13,078 bases of DNA from Alphaproteobacteria bacterium. GTDB taxonomy: Bacteria; Pseudomonadota; Alphaproteobacteria; Micavibrionales; Micavibrionaceae. The translations under genes were made by a program, and so were the position numbers. The stretch spans positions 1 through 13,078 of the forward strand of contig JAUILO010000065.1 of the NCBI GenBank assembly GCA_030432775.1, read 5' to 3'. Position 1 is the stretch's first letter. The number at the start of each line of letters is the position of its first letter. The notes beneath the pieces are model-generated. The model worked only from the letters and a program-made list of their open reading frames with translations, had not been told where the DNA came from and searched no databases. This document shows, piece after piece, positions 1 to 8,353 of the stretch.

Positions 1-11
1 GTTATCGCTTT

Positions 12-566
12 TCAGCGCCCTGCCCCGAATAGCGATAACGGCATCGGTTCGCCAGGCCCCGGTATATAAGTACAATTTGCAATCTCGTCATCAAGATCGC
101 CCAGATCCGGTTGATCAAAATATGTCGATAATGTCTCGAGCTGCTCTGGGTCAAGATCCTTTTCAAGATGATATTCCTCACCCAGCGCGAAATGCAGCGG
201 TATAGGACTATCACTGACACCGATCTCAACGGATTCGTCATGATTCATCAGCAGTAATCTGATTTGTTCTTTTAGATACGCACCGTAAATATCGGACGGT
301 CGTGTTACAGTCGTATAAAACACACCGTTCTTTGGCCCAAAACCGTAAGACAGACGGGAATCCGTCCGTGCGGAATGTTTAACATCTATTTTTACATACG
401 GATAAAACCCCCGTACTTTTGACGGCGGGTGCTGTCCTGATGCAAATTCTTCGAATGACAGGCGAAGATATTCAACATTTGCTTCATATACTTCGATGAT
501 AGCTTCCAGAGCCTTATGGGGGTCTCTGAACAAGCGTGGCTTAAATTTTTTCAGATCTTTTTTCAT
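12..566 (-). CDS. amn: AMP nucleosidase N-terminal domain, ending early (possible frameshift or fragment)
   Basis: AMP nucleosidase cleaves AMP to adenine and ribose 5-phosphate. This 184-residue frame matches only the regulatory N-terminal domain of the family, from memory of alphaproteobacterial Amn proteins. Recognisable stretches are YPYVKIDV near residue 56, DSRLSYGF near 69, TTVTRP near 85, an EQIRLLLMNH segment, and the IGVSDSPIPLHFA block. The tail PMPLSLFGAGR corresponds to the family segment PLALFxAxR, which normally continues with VDYSL into the catalytic domain. Here a TGA follows at once (bases 12-14). Family members are roughly 480-500 residues, so more than half is missing. One of the other two frames stays open through the last 11 bases of the window, so a frameshift is possible. 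The gene lies 60 bases downstream of the second ABC gene and its start has no strong ribosome binding site. The domain assignment is fairly secure; whether the gene is functional is not. Confidence 0.78.
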   Translation of the reverse strand: MKKDLKKFKPRLFRDPHKALEAIIEVYEANVEYLRLSFEEFASGQHPPSKVRGFYPYVKIDVKHSARTDSRLSYGFGPKNGVFYTTVTRPSDIYGAYLKEQIRLLLMNHDESVEIGVSDSPIPLHFALGEEYHLEKDLDPEQLETLSTYFDQPDLGDLDDEIANCTYIPGPGEPMPLSLFGAGR

Positions 567-626
567 TGTTTCAGTGTAACATAAAACCTTACAAAATCAT
601 TTAAAATCAGTCCGTTAAAGACAAAT

Positions 627-2456
627 TTATTCACCAATAAAGCCGCCAGACTGGCGCGCCCAAAGCTTTGCATACAGCCCTTTTCGCGCGAGCAACTCTT
701 TATGGGTTCCCTGCTCCACTACCTGGCCATCGCTCATCACAATCAAACGATCCATATGCGCAATCGTTGATAAACGGTGCGCAATCGCGATCACCGTTTT
801 ATCCGCCATCAATTTGTTAAAGCTATCCTGAATTAACTCTTCACTTTCACTATCCAGCGCGCTTGTCGCTTCATCTAAAATCAGGATCGGCGCATTTTTA
901 ACGATAGATCTGGCAATAGCTATGCGTTGGCGCTGACCACCAGATAATTTCACGCCGCGCTCACCCACCAAAGTCTCATATTTTTCCGGCAAGGCTTGTA
1001 CAAACTCATCAGCATGCGCCATGCGAGCTGCCTGAATAACCTTTTCGTCACTAGCCTCCAGATCACCATAACGAATATTCTCCATCAAACTGCGGTGAAA
1101 CAGTGATGTATCTTGCGGAATATAGGCGATATTCCTGCGCAGGCTGTTTTGCGAAACTTCGGCAATATTCTGACCATCAATTAATATCCGGCCATCCTGT
1201 ATATCGTAAAAACGCATAATCAGATTCACAAGGGTACTTTTCCCCGCGCCGGACACACCAATCAAACCGATTTTCTCAGATGCCTTGATATGCAGATCCA
1301 GATTATTGATAACGACTTTGTTGCTATGATCAGGATAATGAAAACAAACCTTATCAAACCGGATTTCAGCACTATTGACCTGCAAATCCTTTGCGCCTGA
1401 TTTATCTTCCAATACATGTTTTGTCATGATCGTGCGCACACCATCAGACATCTGGCCGATATGTTCAATAAAATTCTGAAGCGCAAAGGATAAATGCCGC
1501 GCCTGATCCACCACCAGCAAAATAAGCGTAAACACAAATGACAAACTGCCCAGTGATATAAGCCCCTGACTATAAAGCTGCACGGCTTGATACATCATGC
1601 CGACCATCAAGAAAAAACCAGCGGTATAATGAAACCATGCAACAATCTCGCGGATGACCTGATAATCGTGCACGGCTTTGACTTCGAGTTCCATATCGGT
1701 GGTGAGATTATCATCTTCAAACGGCGCATTGGCAAAGGCCTTGACCGCTCCAATATTTGACGCAACATCCACAATGCGCCCTGTCAGATATGAACGCGTT
1801 GCCGATATTCTCTCGCTCACCTTGGCTTTTTTTGTCGTAAAAAAACAGATCACCGGAATATAGACTAAAAGCCAAAAACCAAAAGCCACAGCCAAAGTTG
1901 TATGCACGGTAAACAGCAAATATATGCTAGATAGTGACAAAATAAGAACCGGCCACGCATCATAGGTAAAAATCCATAGCGCAAATGCCATACCCGACGT
2001 TGTCTCGCCGATTTTATTACCCAGCGAACCACTCATCCGGTTTTGGAAATATCCCATGTCATGATTATGCAGATGGGAAAACAGACGTTTGCGCGGCTTT
2101 AAACGAATAATCGGCGCGAAAAAGAATATCGACATACCAGAAAACCGGCTACTAACAATCAATAGTGCGCTCAATATAACAAAGTAATTAAACTCGCCCT
2201 GTATCGCTTCCCAAAAACTAAGCTCGCCTGCGGGATCAAACCCTTGAACGCCATCGATTAAATTACGCACGCCATAAGGAATTAAAATGAGAACAACCGT
2301 ATTCAATACCTCGCCGCTCAGAAGCCATAGTGATAAAAATGGGTGATCCTTAAGCGCACCTAAAAAGAACTGAAAAGGCGTAACAACCAGATCGCCTTTG
2401 TCTTGATTTTTGTGATGTAAGTCAATATCGGCCATTTGCGTTTCTTCCGTTGCCAT
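627..2456 (-). CDS. ABC exporter half-transporter, permease fused to ATPase (second of pair)
   Basis: This is an inner-membrane ABC exporter half-molecule that should dimerise to pump an unidentified substrate outward. Residues of about 38-330 form a six-helix transmembrane domain, with hydrophobic runs near 42-62, 90-115, 160-205 and 278-318. Residues from about 363 to the end form the nucleotide-binding domain: Walker A GVSGAGKST at 400-408, Q-loop Gln448, signature LSGGQ at 504-508, Walker B ILILDE with Glu529, D-loop SALD, and H-loop His560. All catalytic residues are intact. At 609 residues it has the normal length for the class. It lies 42 bases after a paralogous ABC gene, suggesting a co-transcribed heterodimer. 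The ATG at 2456 has no Shine-Dalgarno, whereas the ATG of codon 8 (base 2435) is preceded by GGAAG at 8 bases, so the true start may be there. The substrate cannot be read from the sequence. Confidence 0.93.
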   Translation of the reverse strand: MATEETQMADIDLHHKNQDKGDLVVTPFQFFLGALKDHPFLSLWLLSGEVLNTVVLILIPYGVRNLIDGVQGFDPAGELSFWEAIQGEFNYFVILSALLIVSSRFSGMSIFFFAPIIRLKPRKRLFSHLHNHDMGYFQNRMSGSLGNKIGETTSGMAFALWIFTYDAWPVLILSLSSIYLLFTVHTTLAVAFGFWLLVYIPVICFFTTKKAKVSERISATRSYLTGRIVDVASNIGAVKAFANAPFEDDNLTTDMELEVKAVHDYQVIREIVAWFHYTAGFFLMVGMMYQAVQLYSQGLISLGSLSFVFTLILLVVDQARHLSFALQNFIEHIGQMSDGVRTIMTKHVLEDKSGAKDLQVNSAEIRFDKVCFHYPDHSNKVVINNLDLHIKASEKIGLIGVSGAGKSTLVNLIMRFYDIQDGRILIDGQNIAEVSQNSLRRNIAYIPQDTSLFHRSLMENIRYGDLEASDEKVIQAARMAHADEFVQALPEKYETLVGERGVKLSGGQRQRIAIARSIVKNAPILILDEATSALDSESEELIQDSFNKLMADKTVIAIAHRLSTIAHMDRLIVMSDGQVVEQGTHKELLARKGLYAKLWARQSGGFIGE

Positions 2457-2498
2457 CTTATGCGAGTGATAGGCCAGCTATAACATGTAAATTACGCT

Positions 2499-4361
2499 TT
2501 AAGCCACCTCTTCTTCGCGCAGAAATCCGTTACTTTGCATACTCCATAATTTTGCATATAGGCCACATTGACGAAGAAGTTCTTCATGCGTACCGTCTTC
2601 GACAATTTCGCCGTCATCAACGACTAAAAGTCTGTCCATATGCGCAATCGTTGATAAACGATGCGCAATGGCAATCACGGTCTTGCCCGCCATTAAATGT
2701 TCAAAAGATTCCTGAATTAGCTGCTCGCTCTCGCTATCAAGTGCGCTTGTCGCCTCATCCAGAACCAATATTGGTGCATCTTTCAAAAATGTCCGTGCAA
2801 TTGTTATCCGCTGTCTTTGCCCGCCCGAAAGCTTTATCCCGCGCTCTCCGACCACTGTATTGTATCCTTGGGGCATTTTCGCAATGAACTCCTCGGCATA
2901 TGCCTTGCGCGCCGCTTCCTTAACATCAGTATCACTGGCATCAAGCCTGCCATAACGTATATTCTCGATCAAAGATCGATGAAATAATGTTGTGTCTTGC
3001 GGCACGACGCTAATTGCTTCACGCAAACTATTTTGCGTAACACCGGCAATATTCTGGCCATCAATCAATATCTGACCATCCTGTATATCAAACAAGCGAA
3101 GTAACGTGCTGACCAGTGTCGTTTTGCCTGCGCCGGAGGCCCCAATAAGACCAACACGCTGCCCAGCCGGAATATCCAAATTCAATCCCTTAAATACAGG
3201 TACCTCACCATAAGAAAAACACACATTCCGAAACTCTACATCACCTTTGACCACATTAATTCTGGCCGCATCCGGCCTATCACATACACTATGCGCAGGA
3301 GTAATGGTGCGGATAGCATCATCAATACAGCCCATTTCATCCGCCATTAAAATAACGCCGACACCAAACATCCAGACATAGCCCACCATCGAAAAACTCT
3401 GCCCCATTACCGCGCTCATCTGGCCAACACTGACTATTCCAGCCTGCCAGCCCAGCAAAAGAGCCCCCATCATCGCAGCCCCCAAGATAACGAATGAGGC
3501 ACGGCGGTAATTTTCGATCTGTACCAAGGTCAAAATACGTTTGCTATCGCTTTTTTGTTCGGAGGCCGTAATCCGATCATGCATCGATTCTTCATAATCA
3601 TGCCGTGCAAAATTACGCATTGATGTCACATTGCCGAATATATCAACGATCACGCCTGTCACAGCAGCCCTACGTTCGGAAAAAGTGCGCGCGCGACCGC
3701 TAATTCGTTTTAACCGCATACATACAGGAATAGTCACAGAGAATAAAAACAGCAGCATTCCCGCCGCATATAAAGGCGAGACAATAAACATAGAAATCGT
3801 CGCACTTAGCATCGCAACTATAGAGCCAAAAATATTAAAGCGCAGCGTATCATGTAAACGCCAGCTGCTTTCGGCAAGTTCAATTACTTTGCGTGCAATC
3901 GATCCGGCGAAATTATCCTGATAATAACCATGACTATGACCGAGCGCATAATTAAAGAAATCCTTGCGAATTTTGGCTCGTAATTTTGGTTTCCATCTAC
4001 GGACGAGATAAGCGGTCCAAATATGAACCCCTTCGCCCAGTGCCAACACCCCAAAGATACCCAGCACCATCCACAACGCCGTCACCGGAATACCATCTTG
4101 CGGAGATGCGCCGATGACCGTATCAATTGCAAGACCAACAAAGATAAAAGCCACCGGATAACGGCTGAAATGTACAAAATCCTGAAACAAAAAAAGCGAC
4201 CAACGCTTTGGATCATAACGCCATAGATACCCTAAATATTCGCGGATTGTTTTCGGCAATGCCTCATCCGGCGGCTCATACGCTGTGCTATCCGGCATCA
4301 TCTCCGGTTTTGTATCAATATCATTCACAGCATCGTTCACAGCAATAACTCTTCCAAGCAT
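2499..4361 (-). CDS. ABC exporter half-transporter, permease fused to ATPase (first of pair)
   Basis: This is the paralogue of the next gene, again a transmembrane domain (about residues 55-345, hydrophobic runs near 68-84, 95-118, 175-212 and 288-340) followed by an ATPase domain. Motifs: Walker A GASGAGKTT at 407-415, Q-loop Gln455, LSGGQ at 511-515, Walker B ILVLDE with Glu536, and H-loop His567. Both ATP sites of a presumed heterodimer would therefore be competent, unlike exporters with one degenerate site. The C-terminal ATPase region is strikingly close to its neighbour, including the shared block TVIAIAHRLSTIAHMDRL, while the membrane domains differ clearly. It starts 85 bases after ftsY. 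The ATG at 4361 lacks a ribosome binding site; a GTG at codon 8 (base 4340) has GGAAGAG upstream at good spacing and is a credible real start. Homodimers are also possible, and the substrate is unknown. Confidence 0.93.
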   Translation of the reverse strand: MLGRVIAVNDAVNDIDTKPEMMPDSTAYEPPDEALPKTIREYLGYLWRYDPKRWSLFLFQDFVHFSRYPVAFIFVGLAIDTVIGASPQDGIPVTALWMVLGIFGVLALGEGVHIWTAYLVRRWKPKLRAKIRKDFFNYALGHSHGYYQDNFAGSIARKVIELAESSWRLHDTLRFNIFGSIVAMLSATISMFIVSPLYAAGMLLFLFSVTIPVCMRLKRISGRARTFSERRAAVTGVIVDIFGNVTSMRNFARHDYEESMHDRITASEQKSDSKRILTLVQIENYRRASFVILGAAMMGALLLGWQAGIVSVGQMSAVMGQSFSMVGYVWMFGVGVILMADEMGCIDDAIRTITPAHSVCDRPDAARINVVKGDVEFRNVCFSYGEVPVFKGLNLDIPAGQRVGLIGASGAGKTTLVSTLLRLFDIQDGQILIDGQNIAGVTQNSLREAISVVPQDTTLFHRSLIENIRYGRLDASDTDVKEAARKAYAEEFIAKMPQGYNTVVGERGIKLSGGQRQRITIARTFLKDAPILVLDEATSALDSESEQLIQESFEHLMAGKTVIAIAHRLSTIAHMDRLLVVDDGEIVEDGTHEELLRQCGLYAKLWSMQSNGFLREEEVA

Positions 4362-4446
4362 ATATGGGCGACTATGTCTCCAGATTACCTAGCTTTATTA
4401 TTCTGTCTATCAATAATAATGCCGAGAAAATTTAATTTATTTTCAA

Positions 4447-5778
<1,332 letters not shown>

Positions 5779-5810
5779 GTGAACCTTTCAGTATGAATCT
5801 TATCCATACC

Positions 5811-6260
5811 TTAATTACCATGTTGGCGCTTGATTTCAAGCATACGAATTGCAGCCTTGGCCGCTTCTGCGCCACGATTTTGCTTATCCAGCGCCGAGCG
5901 TTCTATTGCCTGATCCATTGTATTGACTGTCAGAATGCCATTGCCAACTGCAATCAGCTTGTTTGTCGCCATATCGTCAATGGAAGAAAACGCGGTATAG
6001 GCGATCACTTCATCGTGGATAGTTTCGCCTTTTAAGATACAGCCCAAGCCAATATAACCATCAAAGCTGGCTGTTTGGCTTGCCTCGAGCTGGGCAATGA
6101 CGGCTGCGATCTCCAATGCACCATGAACATCAATGCGCTCATGTGTTGCGCCTGTCTTTTCTATTTGTGCGACCGCGCCCTGATATAGCGCATCGACAAT
6201 CTCTCTACGGTATGGTGCAGTGATAATGGCTATGTGTGTTTTTGGCTGTGCTGCAGACAT
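5811..6260 (-). CDS. ribH: 6,7-dimethyl-8-ribityllumazine synthase
   Basis: RibH condenses 3,4-dihydroxy-2-butanone 4-phosphate with 5-amino-6-ribitylaminouracil to give lumazine, the penultimate step of riboflavin synthesis, and usually forms pentamers or 60-mer shells in the cytoplasm. The 149 residues match the family length. Visible motifs are the N-terminal IAIITAPYRREI, the GALEI segment at 47-51, GCILKGETIHDEV with the expected catalytic His82, and AVGNGILTVNT at 104-113. Near the end the usual NKG phosphate-binding segment reads NRG (residues 128-130), a conservative Lys to Arg change. The start is the ATG at 6260; the AAAAAG stretch just upstream is only a weak ribosome binding site. 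It follows ribB by 34 bases and is most likely on the same FMN-controlled transcript. Confidence 0.95.
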   Translation of the reverse strand: MSAAQPKTHIAIITAPYRREIVDALYQGAVAQIEKTGATHERIDVHGALEIAAVIAQLEASQTASFDGYIGLGCILKGETIHDEVIAYTAFSSIDDMATNKLIAVGNGILTVNTMDQAIERSALDKQNRGAEAAKAAIRMLEIKRQHGN

Positions 6261-6294
6261 ATTACTTTTTCGCTTTCATGAATTAACAGATTTT

Positions 6295-6957
6295 TTAAAC
6301 GGCGCCGGAACGATTGATACGGTAGTGAACAAGATCTTCAATTGTTCCAATTTTCAAATCATGCTCAGTGGCAAATAACTGCAAATCATCAAGCCGTGCC
6401 ATTGTGCCGTCCTTATTTATAATTTCACAGATCACCGCAGCTCCTTTAAACCCGGCAAGACGTGCTAAATCAACGCCTGCTTCGGTATGGCCGGTGCGCT
6501 CTAATACCCCACCTGTTTTGGCGATAAGCGGAAAGACATGACCCGGTGTACATATATCATCAGGGCCGGTTTCTTCATTAATCGCCGTCTGGATTGTCAC
6601 GGCGCGATCTTTGGCTGATACCCCTGTTTCAACGCCATAGCGTGCTTCGATTGAAATAGTAAAATGCGCCTGATTATCGATCAGATTTCTGCGGGGCTGC
6701 AAGGGAAGCTCCAAACGCTGTGCAAACCCCTCTTCGAACGCCAGACAAATAAAACCGCCACAATGCTGGATCATGAAATTAATCAGCTCCGGTGTGACAA
6801 ATTCGGCAGCAAAAACCAGATCACCTTCGTTTTCGCGACCCTCATCATCCACCATAACCACGGCCTTACCGCGGGAGATATCCCTTATGATTGCTTCGGA
6901 TGAAACAATTTTATTTTCTGTGATTTGCTGAACAGATTCCAACGCATTACCCATCAT
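6295..6957 (-). CDS. ribB: 3,4-dihydroxy-2-butanone 4-phosphate synthase
   Basis: RibB converts ribulose 5-phosphate into the four-carbon precursor 3,4-dihydroxy-2-butanone 4-phosphate plus formate, in a magnesium-dependent reaction. The 220 residues contain the acidic metal and substrate loop DDEGRENEGD at 37-46, the CGGFICLAF segment at 66-74, a TPGHVFPL block at 137-144, and RTGHTEAGVDLARLAG at 154-169 with the expected active-site His157. The protein ends where stand-alone RibB proteins end, so there is no fused GTP cyclohydrolase II domain as in bifunctional RibBA. A purine-rich GAAGAGAG lies just upstream of the ATG at 6957; a second ATG follows immediately as codon 2. It is the first gene downstream of the FMN riboswitch and is therefore the obvious controlled gene. 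Confidence 0.96.
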   Translation of the reverse strand: MMGNALESVQQITENKIVSSEAIIRDISRGKAVVMVDDEGRENEGDLVFAAEFVTPELINFMIQHCGGFICLAFEEGFAQRLELPLQPRRNLIDNQAHFTISIEARYGVETGVSAKDRAVTIQTAINEETGPDDICTPGHVFPLIAKTGGVLERTGHTEAGVDLARLAGFKGAAVICEIINKDGTMARLDDLQLFATEHDLKIGTIEDLVHYRINRSGAV

Positions 6958-7021
6958 ATTTCTCTCTTCAAAAATATACAGGGCGTCATGGAAGATTAAG
7001 ATGAAGCAATAAAGCTATAAA

Positions 7022-7058
7022 ATCGTGATGTGATATCATATGCGATACACGACACGAT
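7022..7058 (-). terminator. Terminator-like hairpin between FMN aptamer and ribB
   Basis: Read on the minus strand, an outer stem ATCGTG/CACGAT encloses GTG/CAC and TATC/GATA stems, with a small internal loop and a GCATAT apical loop. The 3' arm runs directly into ATTTTAT, a short U-rich tract. The position between aptamer and start codon fits the expression platform of the riboswitch: a transcription terminator favoured when FMN is bound. The stem is visible; the function is inferred. The U tract is short and I could not identify the competing antiterminator pairing. Confidence 0.5.
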
Positions 7059-7080
7059 CCATACACTGGCTTTATGCATC

Positions 7081-7228
7081 AATTCTCTTTCATCCGGACT
7101 ATACCGTCGGCTCTGGAATTTCACCAAAATCTGCTAGACCCTGTCATATCAATTACCCTAAGGACAATAAAAACAGGCGCTCGTGGGCTATAACCACCGG
7201 CTGGGACTCTCACCCTACCCTGAGAACT
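7081..7228 (-). ncRNA. FMN riboswitch (RFN element)
   Basis: On the minus strand this stretch carries the conserved elements of the FMN aptamer in order: the P1 5' arm GTTCTC, then AGGGTAGGGTGAGAGTCCC, GCCGGTGGT, AGCCCACGAGCG, a variable stem closed by CCTGT/ACAGG (7140-7177), GGTCTAGCAGATTTTGGTG, AAATTCCAGAGCCGACGGT, ATAGTCCGGATG, and the P1 3' arm GAGAAT. P1 pairs in full with one wobble. The element senses flavin mononucleotide and normally represses riboflavin genes. Its closing strand is about 120 bases upstream of ribB, with a terminator-like hairpin between. The aptamer match is strong across the whole length. Confidence 0.96.
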
Positions 7229-7242
7229 ATATATTAAGGACA

Positions 7243-7271
7243 GATATAGAACGATTAGATAAAAAGAGCAA
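7243..7271 (-). promoter_or_regulatory. Candidate sigma-70 promoter for the riboswitch-ribB transcript
   Basis: On the minus strand TTGCTC (7271-7266) is separated by 17 bases from TATATC (7248-7243). A start a few bases downstream would place the 5' end of the RNA just before the aptamer, which is what a riboswitch leader requires. The matches to consensus are moderate (3 of 6 and 4 of 6), so the call rests mainly on position and spacing. Confidence 0.35.
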
Positions 7272-7275
7272 GTTT

Positions 7276-7301
7276 TACGCGCAGCTTTATTCTACGCGCA
7301 G
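7276..7301. repeat. Nine-base direct repeat just upstream of the candidate ribB promoter
   Basis: TACGCGCAG occurs twice on the plus strand (7276-7284 and 7293-7301), with an 8-base AT-rich spacer and 17 bases start to start. On the transcribed strand the downstream copy ends 4 bases before the candidate -35 element. The repeat is exact; a role as a regulator site is only an inference. Confidence 0.6.
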
Positions 7302-7366
7302 TACATAAAGCATAGCGCACCGACAATAAAGCCATTGCAGTGGCACTTATATTTACAGGTTTATAT

Positions 7367-7711
7367 CTATTGATAGTAATGTTGATCCAGATGAATAAGT
7401 TCGACCGTCACCGCACAAGGGCTGTCCAGCTTATCCGTATAAGATTTGGCACAAGTCAGTAAACCGTGCCCCATTTCTTCTTTCAACGCATCAGAACGGC
7501 CGGATAGTAATTTAAGCGTGATACATATCATTTCATTCGGCTTATCCATTCCACCTGCTTTGCTGTGTTCAATAGCAATAGCGCGTGTCTTGATTTGTGC
7601 CAAAGTCACCGTATCACGGCTTGCAAGATCAGCATGCAGATCATCTACAAGTGCGGGCATATCAATTCTGCCGGATAATTCCTTTGAATAATGAACAATA
7701 ATATGTGGCAT
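7367..7711 (-). CDS. 5-carboxymethyl-2-hydroxymuconate isomerase-like tautomerase
   Basis: The 114-residue product resembles the CHMI family (HpaF of homoprotocatechuate degradation), small members of the tautomerase superfamily that use an N-terminal proline, exposed after Met removal, as catalytic base. Supporting features are the MPHIIVHYS start with Pro2, the alternating strand-helix pattern, the MICITLKLLSGRS segment near residues 61-73 that matches the family, and a C-terminal VTVELIHLD strand. Length fits the family (about 115-130). It begins 3 bases after ribE ends, so the two are almost certainly co-transcribed and perhaps translationally coupled. No other homoprotocatechuate gene is present, so its real substrate is doubtful. 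It may be a general tautomerase rather than a degradative isomerase. The family call is good; the function is open. Confidence 0.82.
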   Translation of the reverse strand: MPHIIVHYSKELSGRIDMPALVDDLHADLASRDTVTLAQIKTRAIAIEHSKAGGMDKPNEMICITLKLLSGRSDALKEEMGHGLLTCAKSYTDKLDSPCAVTVELIHLDQHYYQ

Positions 7712-7714
7712 GAA

Positions 7715-8320
7715 TTACGATGCTTTCTTTAAATCGGCATGCATCAAACGGTCAACATAACGAGCTATCTGGTCAATTTCGATATTCACAAGATCACCTT
7801 CCTTATGCATACCAATCGTCGTAACATCCCAGGTATGCGGAATAATATTCACGGCGAAATCAGCCCCGCTGACTTCATTCACAGTCAGCGAGATACCATC
7901 AAGCGTGACAGACCCTTTGGGCGCAATGTATTTAGCAAGATGTTCCGGCGCCGTGATCGTAACCTTCCATGATCCGCCCGCTTCTTCAATTGATTTCACA
8001 CTGGCTTGACCATCCACATGACCGGACACCAGATGACCACCAATTTCATCCCCAATCTTCAATGATGGTTCCAAATTTACCTTTGTTTGCGTGCCCCAAG
8101 AACCAATGACTGTTTTATCCAGACTTTCCAAGGATACATCAACAAGAAAACGGCTTCCGTCTTTTTCAATGACCGTAAGGCAACAGCCGCTACAGGCAAT
8201 CGACGCGCCAATCTCTATTTTATCCATATCCAGATTACACTCAATGACCAAAGTCCAGTGACCTTCATGTTTGTGAACACCGGTAATTGTTCCAATATCG
8301 CGTATTATTCCTGTAAACAT
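7715..8320 (-). CDS. ribE: Riboflavin synthase, alpha subunit
   Basis: Riboflavin synthase dismutates two molecules of 6,7-dimethyl-8-ribityllumazine into riboflavin and the pyrimidine precursor, acting as a homotrimer. The protein shows the two homologous lumazine-binding halves. The first opens with the invariant MFTGII, contains the ACSGCCLTV segment and leads to GGHLVSGHVDG. The second half has GSVTLDGISLTVNEV and ends after IPHTWDVTTIG. I chose the ATG at 8320, because MFTGII is the family N-terminus and an AGG lies about 8 bases upstream; an in-frame TTG two codons earlier (8326) is less likely. The product is 201 residues, normal for the family. It follows mtaB by 33 bases and overlaps no gene. 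It lies upstream of the FMN riboswitch, so it is not under that element in this arrangement. Confidence 0.96.
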   Translation of the reverse strand: MFTGIIRDIGTITGVHKHEGHWTLVIECNLDMDKIEIGASIACSGCCLTVIEKDGSRFLVDVSLESLDKTVIGSWGTQTKVNLEPSLKIGDEIGGHLVSGHVDGQASVKSIEEAGGSWKVTITAPEHLAKYIAPKGSVTLDGISLTVNEVSGADFAVNIIPHTWDVTTIGMHKEGDLVNIEIDQIARYVDRLMHADLKKAS

Positions 8321-8353
8321 AATCAACCTAACTTGTTAAGTATTGCGCCAGAG

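Noticed and set aside
4395..4419. Inverted repeat TTATTATT/AATAATAA between ftsY and the first ABC gene as a terminator
   Set aside because: The stem is made of A-T pairs only, has a 9-base loop and no U tract after it, so it is too weak to call.
7325..7349. Small GCCA/TGGC hairpin followed by TTTATT after the tautomerase gene
   Set aside because: Four base pairs plus a bulged wobble extension and an interrupted U tract do not support a terminator, although the position would be sensible.
8318..8326. TTG two codons upstream as start of riboflavin synthase
   Set aside because: The family begins at MFTGII and the ATG at 8320 has the better-placed AGG.
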